Shown here: positions 1 through 6,505 of the stretch, piece after piece
Position numbering within the stretch: position 1 is the first letter of the stretch
Layout: every line of letters starts with the position of its first letter
NCBI GenBank assembly: GCA_029932755.1
Contig: JAOZPK010000025.1
Span: 3,649 to 21,660 of the forward strand
DNA: 18,012 nucleotides
Direction of reading: 5' to 3'
Source of the DNA: Candidatus Cloacimonadota bacterium
GTDB taxonomy: Bacteria > Cloacimonadota > Cloacimonadia > Cloacimonadales > TCS61
The notes under the pieces: model-generated
What the model saw: the letters and a program-made list of their open reading frames with translations, nothing else
The model's database searches: none
Told to the model about the DNA's origin: nothing
Position numbers and translations under genes: made by a program

Positions 1-2219
1 TTTTTATATTCGGAATTAAGGTATCCGAACCAGCTGGTTTCAACAAGGTTCAAGGTTATATCAATTGGCTTTTCAGCTCGGAATATTTCTTTATTATCAA
101 TTTTGAAAAAAGTTACGTTTTTAGCAGATAGATACTCAACTTCATTAAATTTGTTTTTATGGAAGATCGCAATATCAGCATCGCTGGTTACATTCCCGCA
201 TTTCCAAAGTGAATCAGCTAGAATTATGTAATCTTTCCAATTATTAAACTGATCTTCAATAATTCTGGCGTTCACACTTCCATTTGAAAAAGTTTCAATT
301 TTAGTTACATGAATTTGATCCTCTCCAATTTGATTCGGAATAAATATAGATATGATTTTATTTTCTTTGTCGGCAGGTAGCTTTGCTTCAATAATTTGAT
401 GTTCATTATCAAAAATACGCTTTGTGTGCAGTCCGGTTTCTACAGAGAATAATAAAGAATTGTCATCCCTAGAAATGAATTCAACATCAAGGCTGCTTGT
501 TTCTTGAACCCATTTTGCACTTGTTGAATTTGTTCTCTCGAATGTTCCCAATCCATGCCAGGGAACAGAATATCTTTTCTTTTTATCAGATTCAAATTCA
601 TCCAGAACAACAAAATATCTCTGGTTTGCAAACCAGATCGTGCGGGTAATATCTGTTCCTCTATAATTTGATCTTATCACCGATGCAGAAATTTGTTCTG
701 AGCCAAAATAATCATACATCTCACTCGTTAGTTCATCTCCCCAAACTGGGTTCAGGTTAGGTCCCAGTCCGTTAACTAATGGAGTGTTATGAGCTTGAGC
801 AGATATATACCATCTTCTATTTACATCATCCACTCCCTTAATTCCATAACCGGAATCAATAAGAAAATCTTTATTAAAGGCAAATAATGTAAATGCTCCT
901 GGTTCAAAATGATCGTGATGAGTGTCATTTTTTCTGCCGGGCTCACCCAGCAAAAGTGCGTAAATATCCATCTCACCTCTGAAGATAGACATTCCTCCAT
1001 CGGGATAGAAAATTGCCGGATCGTAGTCTGGTTTTATTGGGAATGTTCTGTCATCAAATCCACAGAAAATATCAATATACTTTAGATCATTATCTCTAAA
1101 ATTCTCCTTGTTTTCTTCATATAGAAACATTAACTCATTCTCATATTCGCTTAAACCGGAACCTAAGGGATGAAAAAGAAATGAATGATGAAAAGCATCA
1201 TCAAAAAGTGGAACACTTCCATCCGATTTCTCTATATCGATAAGCCAACGAATGTACTTTTTCAAGCGAGGAACTTTGAAAATATTTGTATCGGTTGAGT
1301 TATTTAAATAATGTGCAAAAGGAAATAATATCGATGCAACATATCTTCCATAATATGCTCCTTCACGATATGATCCATCCACTTCGATCATAGCTAAACC
1401 GTGTTGAAGTTCGTTTATAGCATCATAGAAATATCGTTTAGCCTGCTTGTGATCTACGATCAGGGCAACAGTTGCCACTCCTGAAGCAATTTCAATAATA
1501 TGATTATTTTGGGGGATTCCAATTCCCGATGCAATTTCATTACTTTCTAGACTGTTTGGAATTTTTCTAAAATTTCTATGATGCTGCTCAACTTGCTTGA
1601 TCATTTGATTCTCGATAATTTCCCGCTGTCCTTCAGTAAATTCCCAATATGTAAGATCATAAGCAACTGCGAAATTCCTGAGCGCCATAGCAGCTCTCAT
1701 CCAATCTCCCCAACCTACTTGAGATTCTTGCCCTTCAGGGGTTGTAGGCGGGAATGTATCTCCAATATTTAATAGTGCAAGTTTTGCGGTTTCCAAAAAA
1801 TCATTATCGGAAGTTAGAAAATATGCAAAAGCATTTGCTTTGGCAGCTTCACTCCTTCTGAGTTCATATAATAGGGGGGAGGTGAGATCATAATTATATG
1901 TTAATGCCCTTTCGATCATATTCTCTCCCCAGCTTCGGTATGGCTCTCTAGTAAATCTTGATCGGATTAATTGAATGTCTTCTTTCTTAAAAAGTAGTGA
2001 AGGATGTTTTTTCATGCTGGGGTAATGTGATTGTGGAATTGCGACGCTGTTTATTGGTAGGAATTCATCAAAGGGTGTTTCTTTGTAATTTGCCTTTAAT
2101 ATTCCTTTCAAGAAATTCTGTGGAATTTCTAAAAAGATATTATCATCATATGCAAACAAATTACTGATGCAGAAGATCAGTAGCATTCCAAAGATTATTT
2201 TTTTACAAAACTTAATCAT
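1..2219 (-). CDS. Heparinase II/III-like polysaccharide lyase, exported, C-terminus beyond left edge
   Basis: An open frame runs from an ATG at 2219 to the window edge without a stop (739 codons visible). Residues 1-23 form a signal peptide with a Lys-rich n-region, a hydrophobic core and a likely cut after LFA, so the protein is exported. HPSLLF (71-76) followed by basic and aromatic residues matches the usual start of the alpha/alpha-toroid region. QNNH (237-240) and GSYREGAYYGRY (282-293) sit where toroid lyases place their Asn/His and Tyr active-site groups. NDTHHDH (431-437) and AQAHN (474-478) are the hallmarks of the heparinase II/III beta-sandwich domain. Such enzymes cleave uronic-acid-containing polysaccharides by beta-elimination; the substrate (alginate-like, glycosaminoglycan or oligouronide) cannot be told from sequence. 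It stands alone, divergent from the plus-strand operon, with its own promoter. Family confidence is high, substrate unknown. Confidence 0.88.
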   Translation of the reverse strand, partial: MIKFCKKIIFGMLLIFCISNLFAYDDNIFLEIPQNFLKGILKANYKETPFDEFLPINSVAIPQSHYPSMKKHPSLLFKKEDIQLIRSRFTREPYRSWGENMIERALTYNYDLTSPLLYELRRSEAAKANAFAYFLTSDNDFLETAKLALLNIGDTFPPTTPEGQESQVGWGDWMRAAMALRNFAVAYDLTYWEFTEGQREIIENQMIKQVEQHHRNFRKIPNSLESNEIASGIGIPQNNHIIEIASGVATVALIVDHKQAKRYFYDAINELQHGLAMIEVDGSYREGAYYGRYVASILFPFAHYLNNSTDTNIFKVPRLKKYIRWLIDIEKSDGSVPLFDDAFHHSFLFHPLGSGLSEYENELMFLYEENKENFRDNDLKYIDIFCGFDDRTFPIKPDYDPAIFYPDGGMSIFRGEMDIYALLLGEPGRKNDTHHDHFEPGAFTLFAFNKDFLIDSGYGIKGVDDVNRRWYISAQAHNTPLVNGLGPNLNPVWGDELTSEMYDYFGSEQISASVIRSNYRGTDITRTIWFANQRYFVVLDEFESDKKKRYSVPWHGLGTFERTNSTSAKWVQETSSLDVEFISRDDNSLLFSVETGLHTKRIFDNEHQIIEAKLPADKENKIISIFIPNQIGEDQIHVTKIETFSNGSVNARIIEDQFNNWKDYIILADSLWKCGNVTSDADIAIFHKNKFNEVEYLSAKNVTFFKIDNKEIFRAEKPIDITLNLVETSWFGYLNSEYK

Positions 2220-2265
2220 ATAATAATAACTATCCTTATTAGCTCAAATATTTAATTCAAAATCG

Positions 2266-2294
2266 AATCTATTAATTTGAAACTTTGAAGTCAA
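2266..2294 (-). promoter_or_regulatory. Candidate sigma70-type promoter of the lyase gene
   Basis: Read on the minus strand, TTGACT (2294-2289) lies 17 bases before TAGATT (2271-2266). That is 5/6 and 4/6 matches to the -35 and -10 consensus at ideal spacing. Transcription would start near 2259, leaving a leader of about 40 bases that holds an AAGGA (near 2232-2236) before the ATG at 2219. This is seen by eye only. Confidence 0.45.
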
Positions 2295-2321
2295 TTATAA
2301 TTAATTAAATTAAACCAGTCT

Positions 2322-2347
2322 CGTTCCTAAGCTTCTGCTTGGGAATG
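2322..2347. repeat. Hairpin repeat, CTAAG...CTTGGG type
   Basis: Arms at 2322-2331 and 2338-2347 pair over ten positions, counting two G-T wobbles, around a six-base loop. The second arm, CTTGGGAATG, resembles the TTGGGAAT arm of the hairpin at 5224-5245, so the two probably belong to one interspersed family. No T-run follows on either strand, so it is not a typical intrinsic terminator. Confidence 0.55.
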
Positions 2348-2374
2348 AAAAGAAGAATAAATAAACCCCTTGTA

Positions 2375-2393
2375 TTCCCCTTACAAAGGGGAA
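2375..2393. repeat. Short perfect hairpin, TTCCCCTT/AAGGGGAA
   Basis: TTCCCCTT (2375-2382) and AAGGGGAA (2386-2393) are exact reverse complements around an ACA loop. A run of A follows at 2395-2401. On the plus strand no gene ends just upstream, so a terminator role is unlikely. It is listed as part of the repeat cluster in this gap. Confidence 0.45.
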
Positions 2394-2420
2394 CAAAAAA
2401 AGTTTTGTTGGCAATAACAA

Positions 2421-2435
2421 TAGTGACAGATCATT
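2421..2435. repeat. 15-bp direct repeat, copy 1
   Basis: TAGTGACAGATCATT at 2421-2435 recurs exactly at 2597-2611, where it forms the left arm of a palindrome. The two copies bracket the MITE-like element at 2463-2568. Confidence 0.55.
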
Positions 2436-2462
2436 AAATAGTTCATGAATGAAAACCTTTCC

Positions 2463-2568
2463 GTCTTTCTGAGAGAATCTTTCAATTTTTCTTACGAAGA
2501 ATCCAGGGTATTTAGACTCTTCGTCGCATGCCTATGTAATCCCGAAAACTTTCGGGACTCAGAGTGAC
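2463..2568. repeat. MITE-like degenerate element with terminal inverted repeats
   Basis: The ends GTCTTTCTGAG (2463-2473) and CTCAGAGTGAC (2558-2568) are inverted repeats matching at 9 of 11 positions. Inside are a second imperfect pair, CGAAGAAT and ACTCTTCG, and a perfect 8-bp hairpin, TCCCGAAA/TTTCGGGA (2540-2557). The nested palindromes without any coding frame resemble the small non-coding elements that end in GTCATTCTGAG-like sequence in many FCB-group genomes. That family link is from general knowledge and untested here. Just outside the element, ATTAAATAG (2433-2441) recurs inverted at 2572-2580. Confidence 0.5.
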
Positions 2569-2596
2569 AAGCTATTTAATGATTTTGAAGATGTAG

Positions 2597-2619
2597 TAGT
2601 GACAGATCATTGATCTGTC
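2597..2619. repeat. 15-bp direct repeat copy 2 with GACAGATCA palindrome
   Basis: GACAGATCA (2601-2609) and TGATCTGTC (2611-2619) are exact reverse complements around one base. Bases 2597-2611 repeat 2421-2435. A near-identical arm pair, GACAGAT and ATCTGTC, forms the terminator at 4918-4950, so one repeat family lies on both sides of the plus-strand operon. Confidence 0.6.
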
Positions 2620-2749
2620 TTAAAATTGTTAGCAACATAAGATCATACCTTCAAAGTTGATAATGTGACTCGATACATTAAAAAAATTGATAAAATCAAA
2701 TAGGATATTAATAAAATTAAGAATAAAATTAAAATAATTAAAAATAAGT

Positions 2750-2777
2750 TTGACAAAATTAATATCAAAAATAATTT
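2750..2777 (+). promoter_or_regulatory. Candidate promoter of the DUF2089 operon
   Basis: TTGACA (2750-2755), a perfect -35 box, is followed after 16 bases by TAATTT (2772-2777). Upstream, the 11-base AT motif AATAAAATTAA is present twice (2710-2720 and 2722-2732), which could act as an UP element. A strong AGGAGG (2790-2795) precedes the ATG at 2801, so the leader is short, about 17 bases. Confidence 0.55.
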
Positions 2778-2800
2778 ATATCACAGGTTAGGAGGAGAAA

Positions 2801-3166
2801 ATGAATAAAAGATTAAAACAGTGTCCGGTGTGCAATTCCAACCTGGAGATAGTAGAATATCATTGTCCAAATTGTGATACAAGTATCAAGGGTAAATTTG
2901 GGATCGGTGATCTATCACTTTTAACACCAGTCCAACAGGAATTTACAAAAACATTCCTATGTTGCAGCGGTAATATTAAAGAAGTAGAAAAAGCACTAAA
3001 TATTTCTTATCCGACTGTGAAGAACAAACTTGCTGAAGTAACTTCTGTATTGTGTTTAAAAGAGCAGAAAGTGAGTAAAGTAAGATCCAATGAGATACTA
3101 GATGAAATAGAAAAAGGAAATCTGACAGTGGAAGAAGCACTTTCCAGATTGAAGAAGAGAGGATAA
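2801..3166 (+). CDS. DUF2089 family zinc-ribbon/HTH regulator-like protein
   Basis: This 121-residue protein has three parts. A zinc ribbon has C8, C11, C22 and C25 in two CPxC knuckles. A helix-turn-helix-like segment (about 43-82) contains NISYPTVKNKL, the signature of DUF2089 proteins. A C-terminal helical hairpin (97-118) reads ILDEIEKGNLTVEEALSRL, the SHOCT-like module known from this family. It is cytoplasmic, with no signal or membrane segment. A DNA- or RNA-binding regulatory role is inferred from the fold; no target is known. It is the first gene of a tight operon: the stop at 3164-3166 is two bases from the next ATG. Start is set by AGGAGG six to eleven bases upstream. The same hairpin appears in both following proteins, suggesting they act together. 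Confidence 0.88.
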   Translation: MNKRLKQCPVCNSNLEIVEYHCPNCDTSIKGKFGIGDLSLLTPVQQEFTKTFLCCSGNIKEVEKALNISYPTVKNKLAEVTSVLCLKEQKVSKVRSNEILDEIEKGNLTVEEALSRLKKRG

Positions 3167-3168
3167 AA

Positions 3169-4503
3169 ATGAATCCATTAAAATTGAATTATGAATATAA
3201 AGTAAAAGAAGAATTGAAATTAGAATTTGCATCGGGGAATTATGGTGTGAATATTTCAGGAATTGAAGATACTCAAGCTCGTATTGAAATATCAGCAAAT
3301 GTAGAATACGAAGACTGGGTGGATAATGATCTAAGTAAAATTGTGATTTGTGAATACAATAAAAAGCAAAATCTACTCGTAATAAAAACCAATGAGGAAT
3401 TTGAAGTTAAAAACATAATAATTGATGTGTTTGTACCCAAGAAGGCAATGGTTAATGCAAAAACAGAGAATGCTCATATCTCAATAAAAGCTTTAATCGG
3501 TTCCCATAAAATTCAGAATGAGAATGGACCAATCTTCATTGCCGATAACTTAGGTGATATGGAGATCACTTCTGAGAATGGTCCGATTAAAATAACGAAA
3601 AATATTGGTAATATTATTCTGACCTTTGAAAATGGACCCTTATCAATTAAAAATAGTTCAGGAAAAATTAAGGTAAAAACTGAGAACAGTCCGATAAAGT
3701 TTGGGAATTGTAAGGGAGAGTTGATCCTGAATACAGAAAACAGTTCGATCAAGATTTTAGCTGCCGGTTTTGATTCAGCTTCTATTAATAATGAAAATGG
3801 AAGCATCTATTATGAATTCCAAGATGTTAAAAAAGGCAAATTCAATTTTAAGAATCAAATGGGTGGGATTCATCTTGTTATTCCTGATGATATCCCCTAC
3901 AAAATTGCTGCAAAGAATAAATTGGGTAAATTTTATGTTGGATTAAAAGGCAATTATGATGGGCTTAATGAAGGTCTTAATATTGGAGATGAGAAAAATT
4001 TGAACATGGTGAAAGGTGCTGGAACGGTAAAAATCGTTGCAGAGAATGAGTATGGAACGATCCGTTTAGTTGATACTGCGAAATCTAAGAAAACTTTCGA
4101 CTTTAGTTTTGTAAGTGATATCATGGATAAATCTTTGAAAAATGTTCCCGAAGAATATTCTGAAACAGTAAAGAAAGGTCTGGAATCTGCACGGGAAGCA
4201 ATTAAAAATATTGATATCCCGGATGTAAGTGTGATCATGACAGAAGTTCAGGATAAAATGAAAGATGTAATGGAAAAATTTTCAAGTTCGGAATTTAAAG
4301 AGCAGACAGAAGAGAAGATAAATAAAGGAATTTCCAAAGTAGTTCAGGAGGTTCATGAAAGAGTGAAAGATCGTGATCTCACTGATAATGAACGAGACAA
4401 AGTTGATAAACGCAGCCGGTTGAAAATCCTGCAGATGTTAGCTGATGGGAAGATCACTGCAGATGAAGCAGAGAAGCTGATAACAGCAATGGAAGGTATA
4501 TAA
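3169..4503 (+). CDS. DUF4097-type beta-solenoid protein with C-terminal SHOCT-like hairpin
   Basis: This 444-residue protein lacks a signal peptide or membrane segment. Residues 1-95 are beta-rich. Residues 100-215 hold an extremely regular ladder: Glu-Asn at 100, 118, 136, 154, 172, 190 and 209, usually in ENGPI or ENSPI, an almost exact 18-residue period typical of a right-handed beta-solenoid. Looser rungs follow near 228, 249 and 292. Residues about 305-410 are charged and helical, perhaps coiled. The C-terminus (417-441) has the hairpin ILQMLADGKITADEAEKL shared with its neighbours. YvlB and LiaX of Firmicutes have related beta plus helical architecture and relate to envelope stress; transfer of that role here is inference. 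AGAGAGGA before the ATG gives a good ribosome site, and the stop overlaps the next start by one base (TAATG). Confidence 0.82.
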   Translation: MNPLKLNYEYKVKEELKLEFASGNYGVNISGIEDTQARIEISANVEYEDWVDNDLSKIVICEYNKKQNLLVIKTNEEFEVKNIIIDVFVPKKAMVNAKTENAHISIKALIGSHKIQNENGPIFIADNLGDMEITSENGPIKITKNIGNIILTFENGPLSIKNSSGKIKVKTENSPIKFGNCKGELILNTENSSIKILAAGFDSASINNENGSIYYEFQDVKKGKFNFKNQMGGIHLVIPDDIPYKIAAKNKLGKFYVGLKGNYDGLNEGLNIGDEKNLNMVKGAGTVKIVAENEYGTIRLVDTAKSKKTFDFSFVSDIMDKSLKNVPEEYSETVKKGLESAREAIKNIDIPDVSVIMTEVQDKMKDVMEKFSSSEFKEQTEEKINKGISKVVQEVHERVKDRDLTDNERDKVDKRSRLKILQMLADGKITADEAEKLITAMEGI

Positions 4504-4889
4504 TGGAAGAGAAGAAAAGAATTATTAATATGGTAGCAGAAGGTAAAATATCAGCCGAAGAAGCTGCCCGACTTTTAGAAGCATTGAATCCGAAACCTGT
4601 AAGTTCAAAGATGGGTAGAAAACTGCACATTCTTATTACACAGGAAGGAAGTGAGAAACCAAAACTGAATCTTTCCATTCCGGTGAAACTTGCTCAGATC
4701 GGAATGAAATTCATTCCAAAAAATGCAAATTTTGATGCGAATCTCGAAAGTACCAATTTTGATTTCTCATCCATTAATTGGAAAGAGATAATGGATATGG
4801 TTTCCAGTGGTGAAGTGGGAGATCTATTTAATATGGAAGTGGAAGAGGATAATAAACCACCGACTACAATTAGGATTTATGTGGAGTAG
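4503..4889 (+). CDS. Small SHOCT-like hairpin protein of the DUF2089/YvlB cassette
   Basis: This 128-residue protein begins with the helical hairpin (residues 2-27, IINMVAEGKISAEEAARLL) that ends its two upstream neighbours. After a short linker, residues 40-75 form a beta-rich segment with KLHILITQEG and LNLSIPVKLAQIG. Residues 93-128 are acidic, with GEVGDLFNMEVEED and a final strand. This layout matches small companion proteins seen beside DUF4097/DUF2089 genes; no biochemical function is established that I can name. GGAAGG (4491-4496) lies inside the upstream gene, and the start codon overlaps that gene's TAA, so translation is probably coupled. It is the last gene before the terminator at 4918. 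No export signal is visible. Confidence 0.8.
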   Translation: MEEKKRIINMVAEGKISAEEAARLLEALNPKPVSSKMGRKLHILITQEGSEKPKLNLSIPVKLAQIGMKFIPKNANFDANLESTNFDFSSINWKEIMDMVSSGEVGDLFNMEVEEDNKPPTTIRIYVE

Positions 4890-4917
4890 TTCTTAAGAAT
4901 CGGAGATTCAAAATTAT

Positions 4918-4950
4918 AAAAGGACAGATATTGATCTGTCCTTTTTTCTT
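4918..4950 (+). terminator. Intrinsic terminator of the DUF2089 operon
   Basis: AAAAGGACAGAT (4918-4929) pairs perfectly with ATCTGTCCTTTT (4934-4945) over 12 bp around a four-base loop and runs into TT-C-TT. It sits 29 bases after the stop at 4889. Its core arms match the palindrome at 2601-2619. Confidence 0.85.
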
Positions 4951-4994
4951 GCCTGAATATCATATCCTTTTAAATTTTCTTTAGAGGGTTAATA

Positions 4995-5186
4995 ATGGAA
5001 ATTAAGATCAATAAATTAAATGCACTCAAGTTTACAGCAATCGGACTTACATTAAGCATTATAGGACAATTTTTGATAGGAAGAAGCAGCATTCTTTCTA
5101 TTGTTTTAACAACCTTGGGAGTTATTTTCGCTGCGGTTGGTGTATTAATGTCGTTAGGAGTTTTAGATTATTTTAAGAAGAAATGA
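4995..5186 (+). CDS. Small two-helix membrane protein of unknown function
   Basis: This 63-residue protein has two hydrophobic stretches (about 13-28 and 33-56) separated by a short polar turn, RSS, and ends in KKK. Positive charge at both ends suggests both termini lie in the cytoplasm. I do not recognise a family. AGAGGG seven to twelve bases before the ATG supports the start. It lies beyond the terminator at 4918-4950, so it may be transcribed by read-through or by its own promoter: TTGCCT at 4949-4954 and TAAATT at 4971-4976 are a weak match that would leave an implausibly short leader. It is the last gene of the plus-strand block and converges on the minus-strand cluster. It is short but has a good ribosome site and membrane-protein composition. 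Confidence 0.6.
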   Translation: MEIKINKLNALKFTAIGLTLSIIGQFLIGRSSILSIVLTTLGVIFAAVGVLMSLGVLDYFKKK

Positions 5187-5219
5187 GATTAAATAATTGT
5201 TATTCTCCACAAACCTCAC

Positions 5220-5275
5220 TGTCATTCCCAACTACGATTGGGAATCTAAGATTTTCAGTCAAGCTGAGGATGACA
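5220..5275. repeat. Hairpin repeat in the convergent gap
   Basis: ATTCCCAA (5224-5231) and TTGGGAAT (5238-5245) are a perfect 8-bp inverted pair around six bases. Outer ends TGTCATTC (5220-5227) and GGATGACA (5268-5275) are inverted repeats at 7 of 8 positions. Its TTGGGAAT arm is like that of 2322-2347. It lies between convergent genes but has no T-run, so a terminator role is uncertain. Confidence 0.55.
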
Positions 5276-5312
5276 ATAAATCTGAAACGTTAAATATAAC
5301 AGGGGAATGTTA

Positions 5313-5843
5313 CTAAACAACATAACACCCGCATCTTTCGGGATGATCTTTTACTAATGCGTCAGATCTAACTTTCCTAATGATCCATAAAACAAGAAAA
5401 TCTCCACCAGCTAAAACCGTGAACAGAATTCCATAAATTAGCAGCCAGCTCTTTCCAAAAATTAGAGCAATTATAGAAGGGACAATTCCCAATAGAATTG
5501 CCGGTAGAAGTAGAGCAATGCGATAAACAGATGCTTTAAGCAGAATTCTGCAATGCGCAAAGGGTGTGAGATATTTCCATTTTATTCCAATTTGAACTTG
5601 CTTGATCTTAAGCTTGCCAAAGATAAGAAATCCAATTGCATGAAGAACTTCGTGAAGAAAAGCACCCACAACAAATACTGTAATAAAATAGGGAAGAGCC
5701 AGGTAGATCGAAAGAAATCCTTGTGTGAAGGTTTGCCAGTTCCAAATTAAGACAAATGGGTAGACAAGACTAATGATCGAGATCAAGACAATTGGAATTG
5801 CATATAAATTTGCAATGAGGGCAGAGATAGAAAGATCTTTCAT
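5313..5843 (-). CDS. DUF3267-type membrane zinc metalloprotease-like protein
   Basis: This 176-residue integral membrane protein has hydrophobic segments near 10-32, 46-63, 108-128 and 133-155. HEVLH (64-68), in the context AFLHEVLHAIGF, is an HExxH zinc site at the end of the second helix, and GGD (146-148) in the last helix is a plausible third ligand. The tail DHPERCGCYVV is typical of DUF3267 zincin-like proteins. The arrangement resembles site-2 proteases that cut substrates within the membrane, but many members have no known substrate and activity is inferred. It starts three bases after the stop of the barrel-like gene upstream, so the two are probably co-translated, with only a weak ribosome site of its own. 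It ends the minus-strand cluster, and no clear terminator follows. Confidence 0.78.
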   Translation of the reverse strand: MKDLSISALIANLYAIPIVLISIISLVYPFVLIWNWQTFTQGFLSIYLALPYFITVFVVGAFLHEVLHAIGFLIFGKLKIKQVQIGIKWKYLTPFAHCRILLKASVYRIALLLPAILLGIVPSIIALIFGKSWLLIYGILFTVLAGGDFLVLWIIRKVRSDALVKDHPERCGCYVV

Positions 5844-5846
5844 GAA

Positions 5847-6464
5847 CTATTTAAAAAACTCGTAACCGAAAAAGAGATATATTTCAGAATTGATGCCGGT
5901 TATTACGCCTCGATTTACTCTCCCAATGCGTATTGTTATTCCTCTTGAATCACGGAATTTAAGTTCATATACTAAAATGGGTTTTCTGTTCTCGGCTTGT
6001 GTCCAACTGATATCCAGTCCCCATTTCTCGGAAGCAAAACGAAAACCTAAAAGTGCTCTATGAATTGTTGTACTCATCTCATTTGATGTTTTGTAATCTT
6101 CATAATTTATCTCAGTACGTTTTACGCCACCGTAAAATCCATAAGTAAAATAGGAATCTTCAGTTGAATAATTTGCGAAATCATGAAAGTAAATACTATA
6201 AGATCTTAATAAACTGAATCTGTCATCAAGTGAGTAAACTTTTTGAAATGTGGCACCACCGATTCCCATTTTGTCGATAAGATTAAATAGATCCAGTTGT
6301 GCTTGAATGCCAAAGACAGGTTCGTCGTATTTGTATTTCTGATATTCAGGGTAATAGGCAGCCGCATTTATGCCGAAGATATATTTCATCTTGTCGGCAG
6401 CTAAATGTATACTTGCAAAGATCAATATTAAAATAAATATTACTTTCATATTTTTCATTTTCAT
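5847..6464 (-). CDS. Exported beta-barrel-like outer membrane protein, uncharacterised
   Basis: From the ATG at 6464 the protein is 205 residues. It has a signal peptide (basic start, long hydrophobic core, likely cut after HLA). The rest is alternating beta-strand sequence rich in Tyr and Phe, ending in GYEFFK, close to the aromatic C-terminus of outer membrane barrels. I do not recognise a named family; a small eight-stranded barrel is plausible from length. The start is uncertain: in-frame GTG at 6467 and ATGs at 6464, 6458 and 6449 follow an AAAAGAG, and spacing favours 6464 or 6458. All give the same mature protein. It is followed after three bases by the DUF3267 gene, which hints at a link between envelope protein and membrane protease. 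Confidence 0.7.
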   Translation of the reverse strand: MKMKNMKVIFILILIFASIHLAADKMKYIFGINAAAYYPEYQKYKYDEPVFGIQAQLDLFNLIDKMGIGGATFQKVYSLDDRFSLLRSYSIYFHDFANYSTEDSYFTYGFYGGVKRTEINYEDYKTSNEMSTTIHRALLGFRFASEKWGLDISWTQAENRKPILVYELKFRDSRGITIRIGRVNRGVITGINSEIYLFFGYEFFK

Positions 6465-6505
6465 CACTCTTTTATGTTTAATTCACTGTGTAGCAAATCA
6501 AAGTA

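Noticed and set aside
440..1772. Short open frames on both strands inside 440-631 (minus) and 1578-1772 (plus)
   Set aside because: They lie in other frames of the long lyase gene that runs from 2219 to the left edge and have no ribosome site or family features.
2322..2619. CRISPR array
   Set aside because: The repeats differ from one another and lack regular spacing; they are separate hairpins and one nested element.
3513..4238. Minus-strand open frames opposite the solenoid gene
   Set aside because: They mirror the repeated Glu-Asn coding units, which explains their apparent regularity (GPFS-like repeats).
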